The notes under the pieces are model-generated. The model was not told where the DNA came from. It saw only the letters and a list, made by a program, of their open reading frames with translations, and ran no database searches. From Antarcticimicrobium sediminis (lineage in GTDB: Bacteria > Pseudomonadota > Alphaproteobacteria > Rhodobacterales > Rhodobacteraceae): a stretch of 64,000 bases of DNA. The position numbers were made by a program, and so were the translations under genes. Each line of letters begins with the position of its first letter. The first letter of the stretch is position 1. Positions 37,308 through 46,283 of this stretch are shown piece by piece. The stretch is from the NCBI RefSeq assembly GCF_004348975.1, contig NZ_SMFP01000009.1:124001-188000 (forward strand), given 5' to 3'.

Positions 37308-37841
37308 ATGACAGACATAGCCGAAAAAACAGGACAGTGGAGCCGCCAAGTCAATTGGTTTGTCGAACGGTTTTGCGTTCTGCTGCTGGTTTTGCTGGTG
37401 CTTGATGTCTGGCTGGGCATTCTGGCGCGGCGGCTGTTGCCCTTCCCGCTGAGCTTCACGGAAGAACTTGCGCGCTATCTGATGATCTGGACGGCATTGC
37501 TGGCGGTCTCAAGCGGTATCGCGCATCGCGAACATATCGGGGTCGAATTCCTGTTCTCACGTCTGCCGGCCCAGATGCGGCGCGGGCTGGCGCTGGCGTT
37601 CGATCTGCTCGCGCTTGGGTTCTTTCTGGTGCTGTTCCTCTATGGCATCGGCTTCACGATCCGCGGCTTTGCCCGGGTGACGATGATCTACGGCATGCCC
37701 AAGGGCGTGCCCTTTGCCGGTGTGCCGCTGGCGGCGGCGCTCGCCTGCATTCAGATCGTCCTTGTCGGGATACGCGACTTTTTCAACCCGGAGCCGCCCG
37801 AAACCACCGGCGCCAGCATCGTTCCGGTAGGAGAAGAATAA
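37308..37841 (+). CDS. dctQ: TRAP transporter small permease (DctQ type)
   Basis: A 177-residue membrane protein with four predicted transmembrane helices (starting near residues 17, 48, 89 and 130). It has the DctQ core (FTEELARYLMIWTALLAVSSGIAHREHIGVEFL). The ATG at 37308 is chosen because it begins just before the first helix. The longer frame reads through the operator region. It pairs with DctM, whose start overlaps its stop codon by one base. It is the first gene of the diaminopropionate operon. Confidence 0.92.
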   Translation: MTDIAEKTGQWSRQVNWFVERFCVLLLVLLVLDVWLGILARRLLPFPLSFTEELARYLMIWTALLAVSSGIAHREHIGVEFLFSRLPAQMRRGLALAFDLLALGFFLVLFLYGIGFTIRGFARVTMIYGMPKGVPFAGVPLAAALACIQIVLVGIRDFFNPEPPETTGASIVPVGEE

Positions 37842-39124
37842 TGGGCCCGCTTTTTGTCGCTCTCGCCTTTTTCGGTCTGCTCGCCTTCGGGATGCCGGTG
37901 GGCTTTGCCATCGGTATCGCCGGTCTGATCGGCATTGCCGAGATGGGGACGCGGTTTCTGGCGATGGCGCCGGACCGGCTGTTTGCCGGGCTTGACCTGT
38001 TTCCCTTTCTCGCCATGCCCTTCTTCATTCTCGCCGGCGAGATCATGAACCGCTCTGGCATCACGCAGGGGCTGGTGAAGCTGGCCGATGCGTTGGTCGG
38101 CTGGCTGCGCGGCGGCATGGCGCATTCCAACATGGTGGCCTCGGTGATGTTCGCGGGGATCACCGGATCGGCCACGGCGGATGCGGCGGCGTTCGGCAAC
38201 ACGCTGGTGCCGGCGATGGAAAAGGCCGGCTATACCCGCGCCTATGCCTGCGCCGTCACTGCCGCCGGGTCGATCATCGGGCCGACCATCCCGCCCTCGA
38301 CGCTGGCGATCATCTACGGCTCGATCATGGGGGTTTCGATCTCTGGGCTGTTCGCGGCGGGCATCCTGCCGGGGTTGTTGATCTGCGTGATCTGCATGGC
38401 GGTGATCGCCTTTACCGCGCGCAGAAAGAACCTGCCCAAAAGCGCCTCCCGCCCGAGCCTGAAACGAATCGCTCAGGCGCTGCGCGAAGGCATCTTTGCC
38501 GCCATCCTGCCGGTGTTCATCCTTGGCTCGATCCTTGGCGGTTTCGCCACCCCGACCGAGGCCGCCGCCATCGCCGTCGCCTATGCGCTGTTCGTCGGTG
38601 GCGTGATCTATCGCGCGCTGAGCTGGCGCGATCTGTATGACATCGCGGTGCGCACGACCCGCATCACCGGGGTGATCTTTCTGATCATCGCTGCGGCCAC
38701 CATCCTTGGCTGGTGGATGACCTTCAACCAGATCCCGCAGATGGTGGCCAAGGGGCTGTTGTCGATCTCGGACAATCCCAACGTGATCATCGGGCTGATC
38801 CTGCTGCTGCTGCTGTTGATCGGTCTGGTGATGGACATCAACGCGACGCTGATCATTCTTGCCCCGGTGCTGGGGCCGCTGACGGTGCAGATCGGCATGG
38901 ACCCGGTGCATGCCGGGATCATGATCATCCTCGCGCTCAACATCTCTTTGATGACCCCACCCGTGGGCGCCTGTCTTTTCGTGCTGTCCTCGGTGACACG
39001 CGAAAAGATCGAGGCGATCACCCGTGAACTCTGGCCCTTTATCCTGGCCGAGGTCGGCGTGCTGCTTGTCGTCGCCTTCTGGTCGGATCTTACCCTCTTC
39101 GTCCCGAGGTTGCTCGGGTTCTGA
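37841..39124 (+). CDS. dctM: TRAP transporter large permease (DctM type)
   Basis: A 427-residue membrane protein with about twelve helices. The DctM motifs are FPFLAMPFFILAGEIMNRSG, AAGSIIGPTIPPSTLAIIYGSIMGVSI and MTPPVGACLFVLSSVTR. It catalyses sodium-driven uptake with the DctP receptor. The start overlaps the dctQ stop. Confidence 0.95.
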   Translation: MGPLFVALAFFGLLAFGMPVGFAIGIAGLIGIAEMGTRFLAMAPDRLFAGLDLFPFLAMPFFILAGEIMNRSGITQGLVKLADALVGWLRGGMAHSNMVASVMFAGITGSATADAAAFGNTLVPAMEKAGYTRAYACAVTAAGSIIGPTIPPSTLAIIYGSIMGVSISGLFAAGILPGLLICVICMAVIAFTARRKNLPKSASRPSLKRIAQALREGIFAAILPVFILGSILGGFATPTEAAAIAVAYALFVGGVIYRALSWRDLYDIAVRTTRITGVIFLIIAAATILGWWMTFNQIPQMVAKGLLSISDNPNVIIGLILLLLLLIGLVMDINATLIILAPVLGPLTVQIGMDPVHAGIMIILALNISLMTPPVGACLFVLSSVTREKIEAITRELWPFILAEVGVLLVVAFWSDLTLFVPRLLGF

Positions 39125-39167
39125 AGCAACACCAGCAAACGACATTCCCAACAGGAAAGGATCTTTC

Positions 39168-40205
39168 ATGAAACTCTGGAAACTCTCGGCGTCCGCGCTG
39201 GCCGGTCTCTGTCTGGCCGGACAGGCCTTTGCCGCCGACATCACCATCCGCCTGTCGCATCTGAACCCCGAGGAAGCCTTTGGCAGCCACTCCGGGGCCA
39301 TGACGACGGTGTTCAAATCGCTGGTCGAATCGAATTCCAACGGCCGGATCGAAGTGCTGCTGTTCCCCAACGGCCAGCTTGGCAAAGACGCCGAGGTGAT
39401 CGATCAGGTTCGCGCCGGCTTGGTGGAAAGCACGATTTCCTCCTCCGGTGGCATGGCGCCGTATTTCCCTGCCGTGGGCATTTTCGACATTCCCTTCGCC
39501 TTTCCGAACATCGGCGTCGCCTCGCAGGTGATCGACAAGGACAGCAGCTTTGGCACCGCCTTTACCGCTGATCTTGAGGACAAGACCGGGCTGAAGGTTC
39601 TGGGTCTGCTCGATTCCGGTGGGTTCTTTGCCTTTACCAACTCCAAACACCCGATCGAGACGGTCGAGGACATGAAGGGGCTGGGCATCCGCACCATGAC
39701 CCTGCCCACCCATGAGGCGATGATCACCTCGCTTGGCGGCAAGCCGCTGCCGCTGGCCTGGGCCGAGGTCTATACCGCCCTGCAAACCGGCGTTGCCGAC
39801 GGTCAGATGAACCCGGTGCCGACCATTGCCTTCACCAACCTCGATGAAGTGCAGAAATACCTCTCGATCACCAACCACATCATCACCCCCTATATCTGGA
39901 CGATGAACGCAGACTTCTTTGCCAGCCTCAGCCCCGAAGACCAGTATCTGGTTTCCTGGGCGGCGGATGTGGCCACCGACGCCGGTCGTTCGATGAGCCG
40001 GGTGCTGGAAGCCTCTGACAAAGGTCTGCCGGCCTTGATGGAAACCATGGAGGTCAATGTCGTCTCCTCCGAGGAGATCGCGAAATTCGCCGCAGCGGCC
40101 CAGCCTGCCGTTCGCGAGTTGATCGAACAGAGCTATGGCGAGGAAGGCATGACGCTGCTCAACGCGATGATGGAGTCGATCGCGGCGGAAAACGCCAAGT
40201 TTTGA
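39168..40205 (+). CDS. dctP: TRAP transporter substrate-binding protein (DctP type)
   Basis: A 345-residue periplasmic receptor. The signal peptide is MKLWKLSASALAGLCLAGQAFA, cleaved before ADITIR. The mature protein has the DctP pattern (SHLNPEEAFGSHSGAM; GLGIRTMTLPTHEAMITSLGGKPLPLAWAEVYTALQTGVADGQ), including the conserved arginine that salt-bridges a ligand carboxylate. This argues for a carboxylate or amino-acid-like ligand. AGGAAAGGA precedes the ATG. A strong hairpin follows the stop within the operon. Confidence 0.94.
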   Translation: MKLWKLSASALAGLCLAGQAFAADITIRLSHLNPEEAFGSHSGAMTTVFKSLVESNSNGRIEVLLFPNGQLGKDAEVIDQVRAGLVESTISSSGGMAPYFPAVGIFDIPFAFPNIGVASQVIDKDSSFGTAFTADLEDKTGLKVLGLLDSGGFFAFTNSKHPIETVEDMKGLGIRTMTLPTHEAMITSLGGKPLPLAWAEVYTALQTGVADGQMNPVPTIAFTNLDEVQKYLSITNHIITPYIWTMNADFFASLSPEDQYLVSWAADVATDAGRSMSRVLEASDKGLPALMETMEVNVVSSEEIAKFAAAAQPAVRELIEQSYGEEGMTLLNAMMESIAAENAKF

Positions 40206-40229
40206 TCGACGGTTGATCCGTCCTATACT

Positions 40230-40254
40230 CCGGGCGGCCCGTTGGGTCGCCCGG
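40230..40254 (+). terminator. Intra-operon hairpin after dctP
   Basis: An 11-bp stem (CCGGGCGGCCC / GGGTCGCCCGG, one G-T wobble) closes a GTT loop, 25 bases after the dctP stop. There is no T tract. It may partly terminate or protect the upstream message, giving more receptor than enzymes. Confidence 0.5.
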
Positions 40255-40329
40255 TTGCAGCTTCCCCACCTATCTATCTGCGTACAGCCCGCCTGCAGGC
40301 CGGTTTCCGAAAGACCAGAGAGAGTGCCC

Positions 40330-41580
40330 ATGTCAAACCCCATCAAATACCACAACGCGCTCGGACAGGGCGCGACCACGGAACTCGTGCTGAACGGGTT
40401 TTTCGCCCCCGACGCGCCCTATGGGCCGGAGCAGGACGCCGTGCTGAACGACACCGCTTTCGCGCTGGCGCAAAAGACGATCACCGCTTGGCCGGGTTAT
40501 GCGCCGACGCCGCTGCAAGACCTGCCTGCGCTGGCGCAAGAGGCCGGGGTCGCGGCGCTGTGCTACAAGGACGAAGGCACACGGTTCGGTCTTGGCAGTT
40601 TCAAGGCTTTGGGCGGTGCCTATGCCGTGCTGCGCCTGCTCAGCCGCGAAATCGCCAAGCGCAAGGGGATTGCAGAACCTGACGTCGCGGAGATCCTTTC
40701 CGGCACCCACGCCGATGTCCTGTCGCAGATCACCGTCTGCTGCGCCACCGACGGCAATCATGGCCGCTCGGTCGCATGGGGCGCGCGCACCTTTGGCTGC
40801 AATTGCGTGATCTTCATTCATGCCACCGTTTCCGAGGGCCGCAAGGCCGCGATCGAAGCCTATGGCGCCGAGGTGCGCCGCTGCGCCGGAAACTATGATG
40901 AAAGCGTCCGCGAGGCCGATGAAACCGCCAAGGCCGAGGGCTGGTTCGTGGTCTCTGACACCTCTTATCCGGGCTATACCGAAATTCCCAAGGACGTGAT
41001 GCAAGGCTATGAGCTCATGGCCGCCGAAGCCGCGGATGAGCTGTTCGAACCGCCGACCCATGTGTTCATGCAGACCGGCGTCGGCGGGGCCGCAGCCGCC
41101 GTCGCGGCACATCTGCGTCGTCGCTACGGGGCAGAAACCGCTCCGCGTATCATCTTGGCCGACCCCGAGGAGTCTGCCTGCTGGCTTGAGAGCCTGCGCG
41201 CCGGGCGGCCGGTGGCCATCGAGGGTGATCTCGACACGCTGATGGCGGGGCTCGCCTGTGGTGAAATCTCGCTGCTGGCGTGGGACGTTCTGAAACCACT
41301 GGCCTGCGCCGTGGTTTCTGTCGCCGATGATGATGCGGTGGCGATGATGCGCCGGTTGGCCGATCCGCTGCCGGGCGATCCGGTCCTCGTGGCGGGGGAA
41401 TCCGCCGTCGCCGGGCTTGCCGCCTTCCTCGCGCTGATGGGCAATCCCGAGGCCGCCAAGACGGTCGGGCTGGGCCCGCACTCGCGGGTGTTGGTCTTTG
41501 GCACCGAGGGCGACAGCGACCCGGAGGTCTATGAACACCTTGTCGGCAAAAGCGGCGATGCGGTGAGGGCGCAGGCATGA
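40330..41580 (+). CDS. dpaL: 2,3-diaminopropionate ammonia-lyase
   Basis: A 416-residue fold-type II PLP enzyme that converts 2,3-diaminopropionate into pyruvate and two ammonia. YKDEGTRFGLGSFKALGGAYAV holds the PLP lysine in the diaminopropionate ammonia-lyase form. CATDGNHGRSVAWGARTFGC and GVGGAAAAVAAHL complete the cofactor site. The characterised enzyme accepts both D and L substrate. The ATG at 40330 gives the usual length, and the upstream frame covers the intergenic hairpin. Its stop overlaps the next start by four bases. Threonine dehydratase-like activity is the alternative. Confidence 0.92.
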   Translation: MSNPIKYHNALGQGATTELVLNGFFAPDAPYGPEQDAVLNDTAFALAQKTITAWPGYAPTPLQDLPALAQEAGVAALCYKDEGTRFGLGSFKALGGAYAVLRLLSREIAKRKGIAEPDVAEILSGTHADVLSQITVCCATDGNHGRSVAWGARTFGCNCVIFIHATVSEGRKAAIEAYGAEVRRCAGNYDESVREADETAKAEGWFVVSDTSYPGYTEIPKDVMQGYELMAAEAADELFEPPTHVFMQTGVGGAAAAVAAHLRRRYGAETAPRIILADPEESACWLESLRAGRPVAIEGDLDTLMAGLACGEISLLAWDVLKPLACAVVSVADDDAVAMMRRLADPLPGDPVLVAGESAVAGLAAFLALMGNPEAAKTVGLGPHSRVLVFGTEGDSDPEVYEHLVGKSGDAVRAQA

Positions 41581-42827
41581 GCGTCGCCATCAACATCGAC
41601 CGCCTGATGGGGCGGATTTTCGAGCTTGGGAAGATCGGTGCGCTGCCCGGTGGCGGGTGCAAACGTCTTGCGCTCACGCCCGAAGATGCGGCAGGGCGCG
41701 CGCTTGTCACCGGCTGGTTTCGCGATCTTGGGCTTGAGGTCCATAGCGACGTGATCGGCAATACCTGGGCCATTCGCCCCGATGGCGCGGGGCGCACCGA
41801 TGGCGCGCCTGTGGTCATGGGGTCGCATATCGACACGGTCGGCACCGGCGGGCTGTATGACGGGGTGCTCGGGGTGCTCGGCGGGTTGGAAGTGATCGAA
41901 AGCCTGAACGACGCCGGGATCAAAACCGACCGCCCCGTCGCGGTCGCCTTTTTCACCAATGAGGAGGGCGCGCGCTTTGCCCCCGACATGATGGGTTCTG
42001 GCGTGGCGCAGGGCGGGCTTGATCTGGATGAGATGCTGGCGAAAATCGGCATCGACGGGGTGACGGTCGGGGCGGCGCTGGATGCGATCGGCGCGCGCGG
42101 ATCTGAACCCGTTGGCGCGCTGGCGCCGGTCGCCTATCTGGAACTGCACATCGAACAGGGCCCGGTGCTCGAGGCGGAAGACCTTGCCATCGGCGTGGTG
42201 ACCGGGGTGCAGGGCATTTCCTGGAGCGAATTCACCATCTCCGGCGCGTCGGCCCATGCCGGGACCACGCCGATGGCGATGCGCCGCGACGCCGGTGTCG
42301 TTGCTGCCGGTGTCGCGTTGGAGGCTCGCGCCATCGCCCGTGACTTTGGTCCGCCGCAGGTCGCCACCGTGGGTCGGATGGAGTTCGCCCCCGACCTTGT
42401 CAACGTGGTGCCGGAACGCGCGACGCTGACCGTCGATCTGCGCCACACCGACGAGGCGCTGTTGCAACAGGCCGAGGCCCGGCTTTTTGCCCATGCCGAG
42501 GATCTGGCAGCGCTGGAAAACTGCAGCCTTAGCCGGCGCACATTGGCCCGGTTCGAACCGGTGGCGTTTGACCCCGATCTGGTCGCGCAAGTCGCGCAGG
42601 GGGCCGCGCGGCTGGGTCTCAGCTATCGCCAGATGCCTTCTGGTGCCGGTCATGACGCGCAGATGTTCGCGCCCAACTGTCCCTCGGCCATGATCTTCGT
42701 GCCGTCGCGGGACGGGATCAGCCACAACATCACCGAATTCACCGCGCCCGAGCAGATCGCGCCCGGTGTTGCCCTGCTCGCGGAGGTGGCGCTGACACGC
42801 GCCGGCCACGCGCAAAATCAAGGATAA
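41577..42827 (+). CDS. Zn-dependent M20 hydrolase: allantoate amidohydrolase / N-carbamoyl-L-amino acid hydrolase type
   Basis: A 416-residue amidase/carbamoylase of the HyuC/AllC/beta-ureidopropionase group. Metal-ligand motifs are MGSHIDTVGTGGLYDG, FFTNEEGARFAP and LHIEQGPVLE, and the dimerisation domain has FTISGASAHAGTTPM. Members remove N-carbamoyl groups from L-amino acids, beta-alanine or allantoate. Directly after diaminopropionate ammonia-lyase, the likely substrate is an N-carbamoyl diaminopropionate; this is inferred. Substrate assignment within the family is unreliable from sequence alone. Confidence 0.9.
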   Translation: MSVAINIDRLMGRIFELGKIGALPGGGCKRLALTPEDAAGRALVTGWFRDLGLEVHSDVIGNTWAIRPDGAGRTDGAPVVMGSHIDTVGTGGLYDGVLGVLGGLEVIESLNDAGIKTDRPVAVAFFTNEEGARFAPDMMGSGVAQGGLDLDEMLAKIGIDGVTVGAALDAIGARGSEPVGALAPVAYLELHIEQGPVLEAEDLAIGVVTGVQGISWSEFTISGASAHAGTTPMAMRRDAGVVAAGVALEARAIARDFGPPQVATVGRMEFAPDLVNVVPERATLTVDLRHTDEALLQQAEARLFAHAEDLAALENCSLSRRTLARFEPVAFDPDLVAQVAQGAARLGLSYRQMPSGAGHDAQMFAPNCPSAMIFVPSRDGISHNITEFTAPEQIAPGVALLAEVALTRAGHAQNQG

Positions 42828-42832
42828 CGAAC

Positions 42833-43825
42833 ATGAGCCGCAAACTGATTGCCGCAACCGCCCAGCTTGGCCCGATCGCACGGGACGAATCCCGCGCCTC
42901 GGTCGTGGCGCGTCTGATCGCGCTGCTGGAACAGGCCCACGCCCGCGGCGCGACGCTGGTGGTCTTTCCGGAACTGGCGCTGACCACCTTTTTCCCGCGT
43001 TGGTATATCGAGGACGAGGCAGAGCTCGACCGTTTCTATGAAACCGAGATGCCCAATGCCGACACTCAACCGCTGTTCGAGACCGCCAAGCGGTTGGGGG
43101 TGGGGTTCTATCTGGGCTATGCCGAACTGATCGAGGAGGGCGGCGAAAAGCACCGTTACAACGCCTCGATCATCGTCGATGACAGCGGCGAAATCGTCGG
43201 GAAGTATCGCAAGGTGCACCTGCCGGGGCACTTCAACCCCGAGGACTGGCGCCCGTTCCAACATCTGGAAAAACGCTATTTCGAGCACGGCAACCTTGGC
43301 TTTCCGGTGTACGAGGCGATGGGCGGCAAGATGGGCATGTGCCTGTGCAATGATCGCCGCTGGCCGGAAACCTTCCGGGTGCTGGGGCTGCGGGGCGCGG
43401 AACTGGTGATGCTGGGCTATAATACACCGTCGCACTACCCGCAGGCCCCCGAACATGACCACCTGCAGGATTTCCACAACCACCTGTCGATGCAGGCGGG
43501 CGCCTATGCCAACGGCTGCTGGGTGATCGGCACGGCAAAAGCCGGGCGCGAGGAAGACTGCGACCTGATCGGCGGCAGCTGCATCATCGCGCCCACCGGG
43601 GAAATCATCGCCCTGACGCAAGGGGTCGGCGATGAGATTGCCACCGCAGAGATCGACCTCGACCGCTGCAAGGAGCTGCGCGAGAACGTATTCAACTTTG
43701 CCTTGCACCGCGAACCCGGCGATTACACCCCGATCTGCGACGGGGCCGAGGCCCGTGACAGCACCCGCGCCAAAGTCACCGCAGAGAGCCTGTTGACCGC
43801 GCACCCCAGCACAGCGAACGCCTAG
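42833..43825 (+). CDS. N-carbamoyl-D-amino acid hydrolase
   Basis: A 330-residue carbon-nitrogen hydrolase. It closely follows the Agrobacterium D-carbamoylase pattern (VVFPELALTTFFPRW, GKYRKVHLPGH, CNDRRWPET, HDHLQDFHNHLSMQAGAY). The catalytic Glu47, Lys127 and Cys172 fall at the same residue numbers as in that enzyme. It hydrolyses N-carbamoyl-D-amino acids to the free D-amino acid, CO2 and ammonia. About 20 extra C-terminal residues follow the usual end. AAGGA precedes the start, and the gap to the previous gene is five bases. No hydantoinase, its normal partner, is in the window. Confidence 0.92.
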   Translation: MSRKLIAATAQLGPIARDESRASVVARLIALLEQAHARGATLVVFPELALTTFFPRWYIEDEAELDRFYETEMPNADTQPLFETAKRLGVGFYLGYAELIEEGGEKHRYNASIIVDDSGEIVGKYRKVHLPGHFNPEDWRPFQHLEKRYFEHGNLGFPVYEAMGGKMGMCLCNDRRWPETFRVLGLRGAELVMLGYNTPSHYPQAPEHDHLQDFHNHLSMQAGAYANGCWVIGTAKAGREEDCDLIGGSCIIAPTGEIIALTQGVGDEIATAEIDLDRCKELRENVFNFALHREPGDYTPICDGAEARDSTRAKVTAESLLTAHPSTANA

Positions 43826-43839
43826 GGACGGCAAGGATC

Positions 43840-45024
43840 ATGGCAAATCGGTTTGAACAGGGCTGCGATGTGGTCACCCTGACCCGCGCGTTGGTGCAGC
43901 AAGGCGCGATGGCGGGGCAGGAAGCGCCGGTCGCGGACGTGGTGCGCGCGGCGATGCAGGCCTTGGGCTTTGATAAGATCGTGACCGACGATCTGGGCAA
44001 TGTGACCGGGCTGGTCGGTCCGCGCGACGCCCCGGTGAAGCTGCTGTTCGACGGCCATATGGACGTGGTCCCCGCCAGCGGGTTGTGGTCACGCGATCCA
44101 TTTTCCGGCGACGTGCAGGGCGGGCAGATCCACGGGCGCGGGACCACCGACATGAAAGGCCCGCTGGCCGCCGCGATCTGCGGCGTGGCCGAGGCGGCCC
44201 GCACCGGCGACCTGAGCCATCGCGTCGCGGTCAGCGCCTCGGTGATGGAAGAGGTGATCGAGGGCGCCGCGCTGTCGCCTGTGCTCGACACCCATGCCCC
44301 CGAGGCCGTGGTGATCTGCGAACCCTCGGATCTGGAGCTGAAGATCGCCCAGCGTGGCTGTGTCGAGGTGCTGGTGCATGTGGCGGGCATCCCCGCCCAT
44401 GCCGCTTTCCCCGAGCGTGGGGTCAACGCAATCGAACTGGCCGCACGGGCCACCTTGGCGCTGGCGGCGCTGGAAATGCCGACCGACCCGGTTCTGGGCA
44501 AGATGGTGCTGGTGCCCACCGACATCATCAGCGCCCCGTACCCGTCGATCTCGGCGCTGCCCTCAAAGGTCAGCCTGCGCTATGATCGGCGCACCGGCGT
44601 GGGCGAGACGGCAGAGACGGTGATGCAGCAGATCCGCGCGGCCCTGGCCCCGATCGACCCGGTGGCCTTCACGGTCGAGGTTTCGGCCAGCGATTATCAA
44701 AGCTATACCGGCATTTCATTCCGCTTTCCCCGCGACCTGCCGGCTTGGCACACGCCGGAGACGCACCCGCTGGTGCGCGCGGTGCAGAGCTGTCTGACCG
44801 ATCTGGGGCTTTCGCCGCAGCCGGGCCGCTATGAGTTCTGCACCAACGGATCAGAGGCGGCAGGGCGGCGCGGCTTGCCTACCATTGGCTTTGGCCCCGG
44901 TCGCCCGTCGGACGCCCATATCATCGACGAAAGCATTTCCGTCGCAGCCCTTGAGCAAGCCGTGGCGGTCTATCGCGCGCTTGCCTTGCGGATCGGCGCT
45001 GTAGACATCGCGCGCGTGGGGTGA
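43840..45024 (+). CDS. M20 family hydrolase, YgeY-like
   Basis: A 394-residue di-zinc hydrolase of the ArgE/DapE group. LFDGHMDVVP, GRGTTDMKGPLAA, VMEEVIEG and CEPSDLELKIAQRGCVEV are the metal and substrate motifs. The C-terminal FCTNGSEAAGRRGLPTIGFGPG matches the form I recall for Escherichia coli YgeY, which is encoded next to the diaminopropionate ammonia-lyase YgeX. It therefore probably removes an N-acyl or N-carbamoyl group in the same pathway. It is the last gene of the operon. Confidence 0.88.
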   Translation: MANRFEQGCDVVTLTRALVQQGAMAGQEAPVADVVRAAMQALGFDKIVTDDLGNVTGLVGPRDAPVKLLFDGHMDVVPASGLWSRDPFSGDVQGGQIHGRGTTDMKGPLAAAICGVAEAARTGDLSHRVAVSASVMEEVIEGAALSPVLDTHAPEAVVICEPSDLELKIAQRGCVEVLVHVAGIPAHAAFPERGVNAIELAARATLALAALEMPTDPVLGKMVLVPTDIISAPYPSISALPSKVSLRYDRRTGVGETAETVMQQIRAALAPIDPVAFTVEVSASDYQSYTGISFRFPRDLPAWHTPETHPLVRAVQSCLTDLGLSPQPGRYEFCTNGSEAAGRRGLPTIGFGPGRPSDAHIIDESISVAALEQAVAVYRALALRIGAVDIARVG

Positions 45025-45151
45025 GGTCAGCCGGGGAAGCTGTCTTTTACTTTGTGCGTTTCGCTGGGGGGCAGGCGGTTTCTTTGAGTATTTGTAACAA
45101 GAAGAAGCCGGGGCGCGGGCAATCTGGGGCGCGACCGTTGCTTTCCGGGGG

Positions 45152-45170
45152 AGGGGGTGAGCCCCTTGTC
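45152..45170 (+). terminator. Weak terminator after the catabolic operon
   Basis: AGGGG-GTGAG-CCCCT followed by TGTCTT lies in the 170-base spacer between the M20 gene and the convergent modC. The stem is only five bases. Confidence 0.35.
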
Positions 45171-45194
45171 TTCAGGGTTTGTGACCTGCGGCTT

Positions 45195-46283
45195 TCAGCC
45201 GGCGCCGACGTCGGTGCGGGCGATCGAGACCGTTTTGATCACCGCATGGACCGGCCGCCCGGGGGCCAGGCGCAGCGCCTCGGCAGAGCGGCGGGTGATG
45301 CGTGCCAGCAGCAGGTCGCTGCCGCATTGGATCTGGACGATCACGCCGGGGCCTTGACCGTCGCGCAGGGTCACGACGGTGCCCGGCAGCAGGTTCAGCG
45401 CCGACAGCCCGAGTGGCGCGTGATCGGCGACGATCACGTCATGGGCAAGGATCCGCACCCGGGTGTGGGTGCCAGCGGGCTGGTCCATCTCGGGCAGGAA
45501 CAGCCGCCCGCCCGACACCGCCAGTTCGGTGAGCCCGTCGCCGTGGTGGCGGGTGATCTGCGCGGGCAGGACCGCGCCCGCCTCGCGCAGGCCGAACTGG
45601 CGTACCATGGTGGGGTCTGACAGCACCTGTTCCGCCGGCCCCGCGCGCACGACGCGGCCTGCGTCCAACACCACGACGCTGGTGGCCAGCCGCGCCACCT
45701 CGGCCACGGAATGGCTGACATAGAGGATTGGCAGCCCGATCTGGTCGCGCAGTCGTTCCAGATAGGGCAGGATTTCCTCCTTGAGCGCGGCGTCCAGCGC
45801 GGCGAGCGGTTCGTCCATCAGCAGCATTCTGGGCCGTGCCAGCAGGGCACGGCCAAAGGCGACGCGCTGTTTCTCTCCGCCCGAAAGGGCGCCGGGGCGG
45901 CGATCGAGCAGGGGGGCGAGGCCGAGCAGATCGGCCACCTCGTCCAGCCCCGGCCCGGTCGCACCGCGTGGCGCGAAGCGTTGGCCATAGGTGAGATTTT
46001 GGCGCACCGAGAGATGTGGAAACAGCCGCCCGTCCTGAAACACATAGCCCAGCCGCCGCCGGTGCACCGGCAGGTTCACGCGCGCCTGTGCATCGAACAG
46101 GGTTTGCCCCGAAAGGGTGATCCGCCCCGTGGCGGGGCGCTCCAGCCCGGCGATGGCGTTGATCACCGTGGTCTTGCCCGCGCCGGAGCGACCGAACAGC
46201 GCGGTCACGCCCCCCGGCGCCTCGAAGGCCACGCGCAAATCGAAGCCGGCGAGGGGGCGGGTGATGTCGACCTCAAGGCTCAT
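45195..46283 (-). CDS. modC: Molybdate ABC transporter ATP-binding protein ModC
   Basis: A 362-residue importer ATPase. Walker A FGRSGAGKTT, signature LSGGEKQRV and Walker B LLMDEPLAALD are intact. A C-terminal TOBE/Mop domain (about 290-355) ends the protein and can bind molybdate. The start overlaps the modB stop by four bases. The HRRRLGYVFQDGRLFPHLSV stretch is typical of ModC and separates it from other Cut-type ATPases. Confidence 0.94.
   Translation of the reverse strand: MSLEVDITRPLAGFDLRVAFEAPGGVTALFGRSGAGKTTVINAIAGLERPATGRITLSGQTLFDAQARVNLPVHRRRLGYVFQDGRLFPHLSVRQNLTYGQRFAPRGATGPGLDEVADLLGLAPLLDRRPGALSGGEKQRVAFGRALLARPRMLLMDEPLAALDAALKEEILPYLERLRDQIGLPILYVSHSVAEVARLATSVVVLDAGRVVRAGPAEQVLSDPTMVRQFGLREAGAVLPAQITRHHGDGLTELAVSGGRLFLPEMDQPAGTHTRVRILAHDVIVADHAPLGLSALNLLPGTVVTLRDGQGPGVIVQIQCGSDLLLARITRRSAEALRLAPGRPVHAVIKTVSIARTDVGAG

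Noticed and set aside
37751-39385. 544-codon minus-strand open frame with His/Asp/Arg-rich composition
   Set aside because: It is antisense to DctM, and its low-complexity charged composition is the mirror of hydrophobic membrane codons.
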